A stretch of 64,000 nucleotides of DNA from Carya illinoinensis (lineage: Eukaryota > Streptophyta > Magnoliopsida > Fagales > Juglandaceae). The stretch's first letter is position 1. Each line of letters begins with the position of its first letter. Shown piece after piece: positions 47,770 through 59,412 of the stretch. A program made the translations under genes and the position numbers. The stretch is taken from assembly GCF_018687715.1 (NCBI RefSeq), contig NC_056753.1, positions 10,033,001 to 10,097,000 of the forward strand. Reading direction: 5' to 3'. The notes beneath the pieces were generated by a model. It saw only the letters and a list, made by a program, of their open reading frames with translations. It did not search any database and was not told the DNA's origin.

Positions 47770-50700
47770 AACTGCCAAGGGTTTGGGAACCCTCAGACAG
47801 TTCGAGAACTTCACATCTTGGTGAAATCAAAGCTCCCTAGTCTCATCTTCTTAATAGAGACTAAGTGCAATAGAAACAAACTAGAACTTTTGAGAAGGAA
47901 ATTAGGAATGACATGTAGTTTTGTAGTAGACAGCTGAACGGCAAGTGGAGGTTTGGCTTTTCTATGGGATGATTCCATTAAGGTGGATTTAGTGAACAAC
48001 TCGCAAGCCCACATTTCCTTAGCATTAATCAGGAGGTGATAACACAAGTTGGAGAATCATTGGCTTCTATGGAAGCCCGATGACTAAAAAGAGAAGAGAA
48101 AGTTGGGCCCCACTAAGAGCATTGCAACCTGCAGAGGGGCAACCTTGGCTTTGCCTAGGTGACTTCAACGAGATCCTGCACCATGAAGAGAAGTTTGGGG
48201 GAAGAGCAAGACGCTACTCCCAACTAGAAGACTTCAGCTCAGCTCTTATGGAAAGTGGGTTATTTGATATGGGCTATAAGGGAGGCAAGTACACCTGGAG
48301 CAACAATAGGCAAAGCTCTCACTTCACAAAAGAGAGACTTGACCGAGCTTGCACAAACTCCACTTGGTTGGCCATGTTTGGCAGCTTCCTTTTCAACACA
48401 TAACCAACAAACTACTCAGATCATTGGCCTCTGGTGGTCTCCATTTCCCCAGTAGCTCAAGACATTGCAAGAAGAGACAAACCCTTTAGATATGAGGCCA
48501 GTTGGGCATTAAGGGAGGATTGCAACAAAGTGGTAGAGGAAGCATGGTAGTTGTTGTGAGAGGTTGGAAACTTGGAACAAAAACTCAAGGGGATACTTTA
48601 AGAAATAGATTAAAACGAAGTTCCAACATTTGCAAGCCCTCCAACTAGCAGACAAGAGGATCTCAAAAATGCATTGTAGGCCACTAGAAAAGAGATTGAC
48701 CATTTACTTGAAGAGGAGGATACTATATGGAAACAAAGGGCCAAACAAAGATGGCTCAAAGAAGGGGATAGAAATACAGGCTATTTCCACCAGTGTGCAA
48801 CTCAGAGATGGAAAAAGAACTTGATCAAAACAGTAATTGATGAGACAGGCTCCAAAGCTTCATCACCTGAAGGAATTAGTGCAAAATTCCAAACCTTTTT
48901 TCAAAACCTCTTCACAACATCAAAGCCCCAAGACATTCAGGCTTCCTTGCAGCATTTGGAGAAGAAAGTAAATGATGAAATGAACAACAAGCTACTAAGG
49001 AAATTCACAAGGCAAGAGGTGGAAGAGGCTGTCCTAAACATGGCTCCACTCAACTCTCCTGGCCCAAATGGTTTTCCCCCTGCCTTCTACCAAAATCATT
49101 GGCCACTAGTGGGTAAGGAAGTGAACCTGGCTTCTACATTCTCAACTCAAAGGGTAAGATTGACTTTATCAATGCCACTCATATTGCTCTAATTCCTAAG
49201 AACATTAATCCACTTAAAGTTTCTGATTTTCGACAATAATCCAATAATCCACCTATGTAATGTATAAGAATGTCTCAAAGACCATATCCAAGAGGTTGAA
49301 ATCTATTCTTCCTAAGATCATTTCTATCACACAATCTGCCTTTGTACCAGGTCGTTTAATTTCAAATAACATCATTGTAGCTTTTGAGACTTTGCATACA
49401 ATGAACAGCAAGCTGAGTGGAAGGGAGGGCTACATGGCTATAAAGCTTGATATGAGCAAGGCCTATGACAGAATAGAGGGGTCTTTTCTGAAAGAAGCTA
49501 TGCTTAAGATGGGTTTTGCCACAAATTGGGTGCACTTGGTGATGGGTGTGTAGAGATTGTTTCTTATTCAATTCTCTTGAATGGTCATCCTCAAGAGCCC
49601 TTCAAGCCAACCCAAGGCATTAGGCAAGGAGACCCTTTGTCTCCCTACCTCTTCATTATATGTGCAGAGATCTTGAGCTCCCTACTCTACAATGCTGTAA
49701 AGACTAAGGCAATCACAGGGGTCCCTATTGCAAAAGGAAGAATTAACATCAACCATCTGCTGTTTGCAGATGATAGCTTGCTATTCTGCAAGGCCAACTC
49801 TTTGGAGTGGAGTAGGCTCATACAGGTGCTAAATACTTATGAACAAGCCTCTGGTCAACGTCTCAACAAGGAGAAAACATCCATACAGTTTAGCAAGAAC
49901 ACATCAAAGGAAAATCAGAAGCTCATCCTAAGTGTAGCAGCAGTGAAATCCAGCAATGCTTATAAAGTATTTGGGCCTTCCATCCCTAATGGGGAGATCA
50001 AGACCAAAGTCTTTCAAGCTCATTGTGGATAGAATACAGCAAAAGCTTAGCAATCACAAAATCAAGCTTCTGTCACAAGCAAGGAAGGAGGTCTTCATCA
50101 AATTTGTAGCTCAAGCTATGCCCACATATAGCATGTCCGTCTTCAATCTACGTTGGGTCCTATTGAACCAAATCAACAAAAAGATAAGGAACTTCTAGTG
50201 GGGACAATGTGAACAAGAGAAGTGAGTCCACTGGGTATCTTAACAAACATTGGAAAAGGCAAAGGCAATAGGAGGGCTTGGGTTTCGAGATCTCCACAGC
50301 TTCAACCTTGCCATGTTAGCAAAGCAAGATTAGAGACTCTTACAACAACCCCAATCTCTGGCTTCTAGAGTTCTAAAAGCAAAATATTTCACATTCTGTC
50401 ATTTTATGAAGGCTAAGAAGGGATGTAAACCATCATACATATGAAGGAGTTTCATGGCAGCCAGGTTCCTCATAGAAAAAGGCACTAAATGGCGAGTTGG
50501 CAATTGAACAAACATCAACATCATGTGAAATAAATGGACCTTGAGACCAAACTCTTTCAGACTAACACATACTTTGAAAGAATTGGATCATAAGGCCACT
50601 GCTAGTAAATTGATTGACCAGAACACAAGGCAATGGAAAGCCCATCTAGTGCAGGAGCTATTCCCAAAGGAGGAGGTAGAGCTCATTTACCAGATCCCAC

Positions 50701-51790
50701 TAAGCTCTTCAGGGTGTGAAGACAAGCTAATCTGGCATGGAAAAACACAAGGCAACTTCTCAATAAGAAGCGCATACCACATCCACAAAGAAATACAGCA
50801 AGAGGAAATGGGCAAACATCAGATGACTCAACCAGGGATCAATTCTGGTCACATTTATGGAAGCTTAAAATTCCCCCAGCAGACAAGATGTTTCTCTAGA
50901 GAGCTTGTCATGAGGCTCTACCAACAAACTTGAACGTATATAAAAAGAAAATACTAGAGAAACCTCTTTGCCCATTGTGCCTGCAAGAGGATGAGACAGT
51001 AATCCATGCCATCCGGTCATGCCCTGCAGCCCAAGACGTATGGAACCAATGCTCTAGCCAACTTGAAAAAAGTCCTTCCCTTACCCCTTCACTGCCAGAG
51101 CTGATCAACTCACTAGCTCTAATTGGAGGTACTTCCCTAGTGGAGGAGCTAGCAATGGTTGCCAAGAGGATTTGATCTAGGAGGAACTTGTATGTTTTTC
51201 AACAAGAGTTTAAAAGCCCAAACTTAGTAGCAGAGTAGGCGAAGAATACGCTATAGGATTTACTCACCCTGCAGGCTCAGAGATCACATAAGCTACAAGG
51301 ACCACAACCTCTGAATTCAACCTGGATACCCCCTCCACCTCAAGTCTTCAAGCTCAATTGGAACACAACAATAGACAAGATGTGATGTAAAGTTGGAATT
51401 GGCATAATTGTCAGGAACTCAACTGGCTTGGTCATGGCATCGACAAGACACTTTAGAGCCCTCTACCCAGATCTTCTATTGGCAAAATAGATTGGAGCCT
51501 TGGAAGCATCCCTTCCGGGAATTCAACTGGGACTAAAGAGGATAATCCTTGAAGGGAATTCCATCTAGGTTACCCAAGCTATAAACGGAAAGGGTCAAAA
51601 ATGGTCTGTTGTTGGCATGATAATTGAAGATGTTAGGAGTCAGCTACCTTCTTTTGATAGTTGGTTAGCAAGCCATATTCGTAGAGAGGGTAATTAGGTA
51701 GCACATGTGCTAGCTAAGAATGCACTTATGCTTTCTACCTTGTCAGTTGACGTAGGGAGCATCCCCTCTTTTATTATGGATTTCATTTGA
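47770..51790 (+). pseudogene. LINE ORF2 (endonuclease, reverse transcriptase, RNase H), broken
   Basis: The start of ORF2 is recognisable as NCQGFGNPQTVRELH near 47775, followed by FLIETKCNRNKLELLRRKLG. Endonuclease motifs include PWLCLGDFNEILHHEEKFGG (near 48145) and YTWSNNR with ERLDRACT (48290-48355). Reverse transcriptase blocks are QSAFVPGRLISNNI (near 49333), KLDMSKAYDRIE (near 49444), TQGIRQGDPLSPYLF (near 49613) and HLLFADDSLLFCK (near 49755). The zinc-binding segment LCPLCLQEDETVIHAI lies near 50970. RNase H remnants include GIGIIVRNSTG, GALEASLPG and RIILEGNS (51395-51570). Several stops and frame changes (for example near 48402, 49192, 49240, 49552 and 50030) inactivate it. Catalytic ADD is retained, so damage is by truncation and not by motif loss. 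Confidence 0.9.
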
Positions 51791-51831
51791 GGTTTAATGA
51801 ATGAAGTTTCCTTTCAAAAAAAAAAAAAAAT

Positions 51832-51847
51832 TAAAGGAAAGAGGTCA
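51832..51847. repeat. LINE target-site duplication, right copy
   Basis: taaaggaaagaggtca, identical to 46214-46229, directly after the A-run. Confidence 0.9.
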
Positions 51848-52682
51848 GAACTAGATCTAGATGAATTCTCTCCAACTAAGGGAGAACAATACAGATCACA
51901 TCGTCATCAAAAGCATAGAAACACATCAATATATAGAGGACAAGAAGGTTTGAGAAAGTGACGAGAATCGCACAAAGCATACAAAAGAGAGCCCTATCAA
52001 AGAGTTCTACTACTCTCAATTGAGTGAGATACTAAATTAAGAACCCATTTTGTTACATAGTTCAGATGAGATATTTTGTTGAAAGTTAAATAAAATATTA
52101 TTATAATATAATTTTTTTAATGTTATTATTTTTTTTTAATTTTGAAAAATTGAATTATTTATTATATTTTATATGAAAATTTGAAAAAATTATAATGATT
52201 AGATGAGATAGTTTAATATTTGGTAACCAAACCATACCTAAGTATTTTCTTGACACTCGCTCTCTTGGTTGGGCTAAAATTGTAATGTAATTGCTAGATC
52301 ACTTGCAGTAGACATCGCTAGATCACACATTAGAATAGCTTACTATGGTATGTACATTAGATTTACTTCATCGTAGAAATTTTTTTATAATTTGACCTAT
52401 AACGTCAAGTCACATTAGATTATCAATGTACTTTTGTGAAATCTATTTAGAGATAAAACATTTATCAATTCAAATTTAGTGTATTGGTTTGTAACAAGTA
52501 TTTAAACCATTAAAAGCATATGGATGACAAATTGTAATTTTGAAATTGTTTTAGACCAAGGATTTGATTTGCAAGATATTAGGACTTGGTCTTCAACTTG
52601 TTTAGAACTGTCGAGTTGACAATTAAAATCTGAAATTTGTAATGAAATTATTACTCTAGTGTTTCTCTTTACCTCAATGATT
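51848..52682. other. Intergenic sequence with an AT-rich MITE copy
   Basis: 52045-52245 is a copy of the AT-rich MITE family. Its ends are roughly inverted (ccattttgttacatag on the left, atttggtaaccaaacc on the right), and its inner ttcagatgagatattttg and ttagatgagatagttt blocks are similar. The rest has no gene signal. Confidence 0.55.
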
Positions 52683-52687
52683 CCAAG

Positions 52688-53218
52688 TTGAGAGGAGGAT
52701 AAAATATCTTAGGCCCAGATAAAAAGTCTAGCCTATCAAAGGCCCCCACTAGAAGAAAATAGAATGAGAGTAAAAGAAGAGAGAAAAATGGGACAAAGGT
52801 TAAGGAAGCAAAGGGTATCAAGAGAAAAAGTGGAGATGTAATATAAAAAATAGAATATGTGACATAAAACAATGAGGAGCATAGGATGAAGGGGGCTTCT
52901 TTTTGGGTCGAACTTTGACTTCTTCTTCAGCATGTTTAACCTCATGATAAGGACTCTAGCAACAAGATCTCCACCACAGGATAGAGATCCGATCTCCATT
53001 GTACATCGAGGATAAGAGATCATAAGAGACTTTAAAACAATCTCATTATAGTGAATTCTCCCACTACTGCCATTGATGTATGCACAAATACTGTACAGTC
53101 GCAACAGACCACCGCCAAGCGCTACACGCAGCACTGATCGAGACCCGAATAGTCTCAGCGGGCCTGGAATGACTCTTTATCCCCTTTGGGCCTATTACAC
53201 TATTTTTAGGCATTAACA
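52688..53218 (+). repeat. Left LTR of minisatellite-bearing element 2 (531 bp)
   Basis: It starts ttgagaggaggataaaa and ends ggcattaaca, and aligns with the right LTR of this element. Its 3' part also aligns with the LTRs of element 1 around the transcript-end region. Confidence 0.75.
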
Positions 53219-54634
53219 TTTGGTATTGTCTATAGGATGATAATTTACTTTCTACATTGGAAGCGAGAGAATGATGATTTTCTGCCAAATAATCTATGAA
53301 GGAGCACATAGAAGTTTCCCAAATAAGTATTCTAGACCTTTCGACTTTTATTTTTATGAACTTAAGTGCTTCTCCATGTACTTGGCATGTGAGGCTGGTT
53401 ACTCACATTACCCGGCCACTTAAGCTATAAGTGCGCTTTAAGTGCAATATGCAAAAAGAGAGGGGAGAGAACAGGTTGGTACTATACACTTAGAGTAAGG
53501 GTGGGATACACCCACTGTGCACGAAGGACACAACAGTTGAGGATTATGGAAGTTCACTGTGCACTTAAATGCACAGTGCACGTGAAGCACACACACTCTG
53601 CATAGCAAGCATAGTGCCATGCACAGTAGCGAATGGGTGTACATTAAGTGCACTGAGGGACACTCAACAACAGCTAGCTTCCCACCAACCCTCCTATCGA
53701 AGAGCGTACCATCGAAAGTCCAGACTAGACTGAAGGGGAGCACGCCACCTGGTGTGCATCTCGGCCACCCCATCTCGCCGTTCGAAGTCTCCACGGGTTG
53801 GAGCGATACATCCCGCCAGCCACAGAGGGGACCTGGGACAGCCATTGATGACTACCATTGGGGTTGCCTGCGGTTTTTGTCTCCGATAAGGCACCTCCCA
53901 TCCCAAAAAGCAACCGTTGTCCCTACATTTGGGACATATAACTCCACAACAGGATCATAGTGGCAAGCATGTAAAGCCTGCCACCTCCTTTACAACGCAC
54001 AACGCACTCCCGCCATTGTACAGGATGCCCAGAAGAAGCCACGAGCAGCGATCCACGACCGATCCCTTGTCATCGAGCACTTGGAGGCTAGCAGGTCATT
54101 GCCCACCAACTGCTGACAAGCTAGTAACGCCACAGCTGGGTGTGTCAGCACTGGCTGCCGTCCCATACTGGCCATCGGTGACAGAGAATGCTAGTGGCAT
54201 CTTTCCCACTGGCCCTGCCACTTGCTCAACCCTCCATCAGCATTCTCGCTAAAACCGAACTCGGCCCTGCATCCCAACTGGGATGACTCACCACTGCATC
54301 CCAACTCGCCACATGCACTAGCAGTAAGGCCACCCTAGCTGCCACCCTCGCAGACCCAACTACTGAGCCACTCACTCGTCACAGATAGCCACCATCTTGG
54401 CCCAAGCTTGGAGCTGCTCAAACACGACCTCCTTAACCTCAGTGGTTCTATGACCACATGACTCACACGGCCAAGATAGATGCCCGAAGACCCTCAGCAT
54501 CATTGTCAAGACTACCCACCCATGAAGTCACACAACCAAGATAAATGCAATGATGGACACACGTTGTATGTCCCATGCAATTGTCAACCCAGGTGGTCAA
54601 AGCTACATGACATATGTTGGACAAGTTGTTAAAA

Positions 54635-54715
<81 letters not shown>

Positions 54716-55064
54716 AGAAGAAGAAGAAGAAGAAGAAGAAGAAGAAGAAGGGCAATGAAAAGAAGAAATGACAACTAGTAGTAGGTAATTTTAGTCAAGC
54801 AAAAATTGGCTACAGCAGCTAAAACACCCCACCTCGTTCTGGCATCTCTCGGATGTCTCAATATGTCTCCATCAAAATAAATTTCTCGGCATTAACATGC
54901 TTGTGGGCACATCAGACCTCCGTTATCGCCAAAACATAATTGCTCATAGGCCTCGTCAACACGTCTCAAACCTTTGCCACACTCCAAATGGACAATTCAG
55001 GTGCGCAAATATCACACTTGTGATTGGAAATTATCTACGCTAACCGACTTGGCTTCTATAAATG
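53219..55064. other. Interior of element 2, non-coding
   Basis: It contains short repeated gcacagtgcac-type motifs (53520-53650) and a GC-richer part (53650-54340) that yields overlapping ORFs on both strands with no recognisable domain. It occupies the same position as the GC-rich segment of element 1 (28.05-29.2 kb). 54637-54750 is a compound microsatellite. Confidence 0.5.
54637..54750. repeat. Compound microsatellite (TA)n-(GA)n-(AAG)n
   Basis: TA repeats to about 54665, then AG repeats to about 54711, then AAG repeats to 54750, all nearly perfect. Read in the minus-strand frame this gives runs of leucine and serine, which explains the long ORF over it. Confidence 0.92.
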
Positions 55065-55390
55065 TACTGCTCGACTTCCATCCAATCAATGAGATGAGTA
55101 CAATCTGACGTACTACTCGACCTCCATCAAGTCAACATAGTAAGTCCATTCTGACATACTACTCAACCTTCATCCAGTCAACAGGGTGAGTTCAGTCTGA
55201 TGTATTGTTCAACCTTCATCCAGTCAAAGGGGCGAGTTCAGTCTTATGTATTGCTCGACCTCCATCCAATCAAAGGGGCAAGTTCAGCTTGATATACTAC
55301 TAGACCTCAATCCAGTCAACGAAGCGAGTTTAGTTTGACGTACTCTCGACCACCACCAAGACAACACGACAGGTTCAATCTTACCAAGAT
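55065..55390. repeat. 46-bp minisatellite array, about 7 units
   Basis: ctcgacctccatccagtcaa or variants recur at about 55071, 55117, 55163, 55209, 55255, 55301 and 55346, a period of 45-46 bp. Each unit also contains ggcgagttcagtctgatgta-like sequence. Confidence 0.9.
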
Positions 55391-55689
55391 GGCTTCTCCA
55401 CCAGCAAACATCAGGTGTTCACACTTTTGTCATAACTACTACTAATGGGTTACTTTCAGAGTTAACATGCCTCCGAGCTCCACAACCACCTCGTGTAGGT
55501 TACCTTCGAGAACTAGTCAACGGATTCGACAACCACTTAAGGTGGACCTAGGTGGTCGATGGGCTCCCTATTTACTTCGCATGGGTTAAAACAAATAAAC
55601 TCTAACATTAACTGCAATTCACATCGGAGAAGAAAAATTCACCAACACCATTGAAAACAAAAAGGTTGGATGAACATACACTTTTCGAC

Positions 55690-55990
55690 AACAACAGATG
55701 AGTTCAATCTTATGCACTGCTCGACCTCCATAAGGTTAACAAATCAAGTTCAGTCTTATGTTCTACTCGAATTCACTCACTTTTACGAGGGTCAACGAGG
55801 CGAGTCCTGTCTTACGCATTGCTTGACTTCCTCCAGAACAATGAGGCAAGTTTAGTCTTACACACTGCTCAGCCTTCACCAGAACAACAAGGCAAGTCCA
55901 GTCTTACAAATTACTCGACCTCCCTCACAGCAACAATGCGAGTCCAGTCTTACCAATTGCTCCACCTTTGTTAAGCCAAAGAAGCGGATC
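55690..55990. repeat. Second, diverged array of the 46-bp family
   Basis: Units with gcgagtccagtcttac and tgctcgacctcc recur about every 44-47 bp, with one longer unit near 55765. They are related to the array at 55065-55390, separated from it by about 300 bp of non-repeated sequence. Confidence 0.75.
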
Positions 55991-56109
55991 CAGTCTTTCG
56001 GTTGCTTGGCTTGTCATCATTTTCATACTAAGTCAATAGATGGGAAAGGTCAGGGACCGCTTGGCCTCCCAGGCAAGTCACTTGATTGCCTGACCATCCT
56101 CTCGCACAT

Positions 56110-56275
56110 AAAAGCAGAGTTATACGCTCACACCTTACGTGGTAGAGTACATCTCCTGCCATAGCCAAGTTTCATACTCGCACCTTAAGCGGTTAAGCCC
56201 ATCTCCTGCCAAAGCCGAGCTTCACGCTCGCACATTATGCGGTTGAGTCTATCTCCTACCTAGCTTCGCGCTTGG
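56110..56275. repeat. About 50-bp tandem repeat, three units
   Basis: Units contain gcttcacgctcgcac, ttatgcggttgag and catctcctgcc at steps of about 50 bp. Their wording is like the 50-bp units of element 1 (30296-30665), supporting common descent. Confidence 0.75.
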
Positions 56276-56435
56276 AAATCTTTATCACTAAACGCAAGCA
56301 AAACGAAGAATCAGGGAGCCTCTGCCGAAATATATTTTTCTACAAGTTTCTACAGACTACCTCTATCACATATTTTATTTTGAAGATTGTCAAGGCTTTC
56401 TTTTGGAGCGAATTGATCGTAAGAATCGCAGGTAA

Positions 56436-57033
56436 TTAGAGGAAATAAAATATCTCAGGCCCAGATAAAAAGGCTAGCACATCAAAGGGCTCCCACTAGA
56501 AGATAATAGAAGGAAAGTGGAATAAGAGAGAATGAGGGGATAATGGGTAAGGAAGGAAAGAGTATTACGAGAAAAAGTGAAAATGTGATATAAAACAAAG
56601 GAGGAGTAAAGGATGAAGGGGGGCTTTTCTTTCAAATGATTTTTGGGGCAAATTTTGACTTCTATTTTAGTTTATTCAACATTAGGGACTCCAGTGACGA
56701 GATCCCCACCAGAGGTAGAATTTCGATCTCCATTATACAACAAGAATTAGAGACTGTAAAACAATCACATTATAATGGATTCTCTCATCCTTAAATCCCA
56801 GTGGACGTAAGCATTATTTCGAACTACATAAATTTGTGCGTCTATGTCTCTTTACTTTCTCTGTATTTATTTACTACTCATTACTATATATATACGCACG
56901 AACACTGTACAACCACACTAGACCATCGATGGGAGCTCTATATAGCACTAATTGAGGCTTGAATAGTCTCAGGGGGCCAAAAATAACTCTCTCTCTCTTT
57001 TTGGCCTGTTTGCACTATTTTTAAGCATTAACA
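56436..57033 (+). repeat. Right LTR of minisatellite-bearing element 2
   Basis: It begins near ttagaggaaataaaatatc and ends agcattaaca at 57033. It is about 65 bp longer than the left LTR, mainly from extra sequence near 56600-56650 and a TA-rich stretch at 56883-56895. Confidence 0.7.
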
Positions 57034-57206
57034 CTAAGATTAATGATGCCGAGTTGATATGCATGCTATCAAGAGCCAACCATCAAACTAAAATAAATTA
57101 ATATATAACTTCGTATTGAATAGGCCAGAGGAGGGTGAATGGAAAGGAAAACTACATTTATAAGTTGGTATGAAAGGCACACCCTTCACACTGTTAATAT
57201 GGTAGA

Positions 57207-57808
57207 CAGTGGCGAAGCTCGCTCCGCCCCTCTTTTGAAATTTGAAAAAATATATATATGTTAATTTTTTTATTTAATAAAATAATATTAATTTATGCCC
57301 CTCCTCTAAAAATTATTTTGGCCCCTCCATAAAATTTAATCTGATATAAAAATGAAATAAATAAAATACCTCTCATATAAAATAAAATACATATTTTTAT
57401 TATAAATAAAATTAAAAAAAAAAATTCTAACTATAAACAGTAGTATTTCTAACTTCTTTCCATTGTCTATATTGAAAGAGAAATAGTTAAGAATTTTGAT
57501 TTAGACTCAATATTTGATGATTTTGTCTGTTTAAAAGAATACAAGTTATAACTTTAGACACTCTATATTTCTTTTGTTTAATATCTTTATATGAATGTGT
57601 TTATATTATTTCAATAATATATTATTATTGACATATCCAATACTTTTAATACATAAGTTATATTAAATGTATTTTATTTTTATTGTAAATCTTCGTATCG
57701 TATTATTTATATTGTAAAAAAATTATATAAAAATAAAATAAAAAATATTTTATGCATATTGTTCTAATTTTGTTTGGCCCCAAAAGTAAATTCCTGACTC
57801 CGCAGCTA
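57207..57808. mobile_element. hAT-type MITE, 602 bp
   Basis: An exact 8-bp duplication, atggtaga, flanks it at 57199-57206 and 57809-57816. The ends are inverted: CAGTGGCGAAGC on the left and, complemented, TAGCTGCGGAGTC on the right, the CAGTGGCGGAGCC type of terminus. The right arm continues, complemented, as AGGAATTTACTTTTGGGGCC. The interior is AT-rich and non-coding. Confidence 0.88.
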
Positions 57809-57816
57809 ATGGTAGA

Positions 57817-59255
57817 ATTTAAATTAAATTTCTTTACAAATCAAGTATAAATCCTCCCGACAAATTTACAAGGACCGAAAAATATCAGTTCGGCTAATTT
57901 GGAATCAATATGATCTAGCTATCACATGTTTCCCTTTGTGACAAGCACTCTGTCCCCGACGCATTAAAGCAAATCACGCACACGACTAGTATGCATCGTC
58001 CCCACATAAAAATATATCAATTATTGAGAGTGAAGGTAGAAGAACAACAGACAATTTCGCGAGACACCGAGGATGAGCATAAGAATGCGAGAACTATGCA
58101 TGCAAACCGTACTTGAGACGCAAGTACTGTTGCACCTAATTGTCAGCCAACAAACGAGAAGGGAAAGAGATTGATCGAAGGAGAAATATACTACTTTCTA
58201 CGGAAGATTTTAACCGAAATTTTATACGGAATTTTATTTTTTACTTTTTTTATTTAATAATTAAAAAAAAAATTTAATAGATTTGTTTTTTTCTTTTCAA
58301 AAAATGTTTAAATAATTTTAAAAAATGCCTGAAAAAAAGTAAATATAAAAGAAAACAAAAAACTTTGGCTCATCGGTGAGGATTGCAACGCCCTTGATCA
58401 AATTACAAGAAAGAAAAGAATGCGAGAGTAATTGTGAACGTGCATCGTCCATTTGAACGTCCTGTACTGCGCCTATGATCATGGCATGAGCTACATATTC
58501 GAAAACATGATGCAGATTGCGCTGTGTCGATGAGTGTTTTTTGTTACTAACGAGATGACATGCATTTTGGAAAATAACAGTAAAAATCAGTTGCCTAAAT
58601 GTATACAGTCGGAATCAGTTCCAAAGCTAGAGGGCGTACAACGTATTGAAAATCTCCCAACAATGAGGTAATTTTACAAGAAAAATCACAACCCATGTGC
58701 AATTGTGGATGTGCTCAGGGAAAAGAAAATCAATGGGGAAATGGAGTTGGAGATGTGGGAAAATGGGATGACCCATCAACAGATACCAGTGAGCAGTGAC
58801 ATCCATAGAAGGACTTTCCGAACCTTTTCTCTCTTTACTGCAGGCATTGAGAGTGAGAGAGAGAGAGAGTCCCCACAACTGTCTGTCCCCGCTGCTGGAC
58901 AAAACTGCTACCGCCAATAATATTTGGGACCTTGTAAACGAGACAACCCTACCTTTTCCTCTTCTTTCTGATCCCTCCTCTGTGAAGTCTTACCAACCCT
59001 CTCTCAGTTTCAAGTAATTTTGATATATATTCAAGCTTGTGTGATTTCCACCGTTCGTATATTACCGCTTCCCTTTTTATTTTCTTTACCATTGGTATTA
59101 ACCCATCTTCACTTCTCCAAGCCCTATTCCGAGTTCCTTTTACTATATTCTACTCTCTCTCTCTCTCTCTGTGCATGAGTTCTTCCAAGCCAAGCATTTA
59201 ATATATTCTGTTTAAGGGTATCACCAGTCTCAGGAACAAAGGAATATATCGTGCG
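57817..59255 (+). other. Upstream region of the bHLH gene
   Basis: No other gene is supported. CT-rich tracts at about 59152-59172 and GA at 58851-58869 are typical of plant promoters and leaders. The transcription start cannot be fixed from sequence alone. Short ORFs at 58627-58920 lack domains. Confidence 0.4.
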
Positions 59256-59294
59256 ATGGATATGCGGTCTCCTGCTGCTGTTTCTTTGGGGTAA
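59256..59294 (+). other. Small upstream ORF in the presumed bHLH leader
   Basis: ATG at 59256 followed by 11 further codons (MDMRSPAAVSLG) and TAA, ending 118 bp before the bHLH start codon. If this sequence is in the mRNA leader, it could lower translation of the main ORF. Whether it is transcribed is not known from sequence. Confidence 0.35.
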
Positions 59295-59412
59295 CATTTA
59301 TTACGATTGTTTTGTTAGTATCATCACTATGGAATGTTGGTCACCTAGGTGGGAGAGAGATATAGACACAGAGAGAACTTAACGCATATACTTCAACGGC
59401 TGCTCGGCTGAA

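Larger units (their letters stand above)
46230..51831 (+). mobile_element. Full-length L1-type LINE, inactive
   Basis: This 5.6 kb non-LTR retrotransposon is bounded by exact 16-bp duplications (46214-46229 and 51832-51847) and ends in a run of 15 A (51816-51830). In order it carries ORF1 with an RNA-binding-type DUF4283 domain and a zinc-knuckle remnant, then ORF2 with endonuclease, reverse transcriptase, zinc-binding segment and RNase H. L1-type LINEs insert by nicking DNA with the endonuclease and copying their RNA at the nick. The clean duplications suggest the whole element inserted in one event. Stops and frameshifts in both ORFs show it can no longer move on its own. Confidence 0.92.
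52688..57033 (+). mobile_element. Non-autonomous LTR retrotransposon 2, rich in minisatellites
   Basis: The LTRs are at 52688-53218 and about 56436-57033, sharing ggcccagataaaaag, cacta gaag-type and gtctcagcggg/gggggcc segments and ending attaaca. Flanks are ccaag on the left (52683-52687) and ctaag on the right (57034-57038), a duplication with one mismatch. The sequence just inside the left LTR, tttggtattgtctatagga, lies where the primer binding site should be and is like a decayed ttggcgccgtctgtggg motif of plant gypsy elements. The interior has no gag or pol motifs and carries tandem arrays (55065-55390, 55690-55990 and 56110-56275). Internal 55475-55690 resembles 30067-30265 of element 1, so the two belong to one family. 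Confidence 0.72.

Noticed and set aside
53438..54252. Overlapping ORFs of 70-135 codons on both strands in element 2
   Set aside because: They lie in a non-coding GC-richer part of an LTR element, with no domain and no matching ORF in element 1.
54463..54774. Minus-strand ORF with poly-leucine and serine-leucine repeats
   Set aside because: It is a translation of the TA-GA-AAG compound microsatellite.
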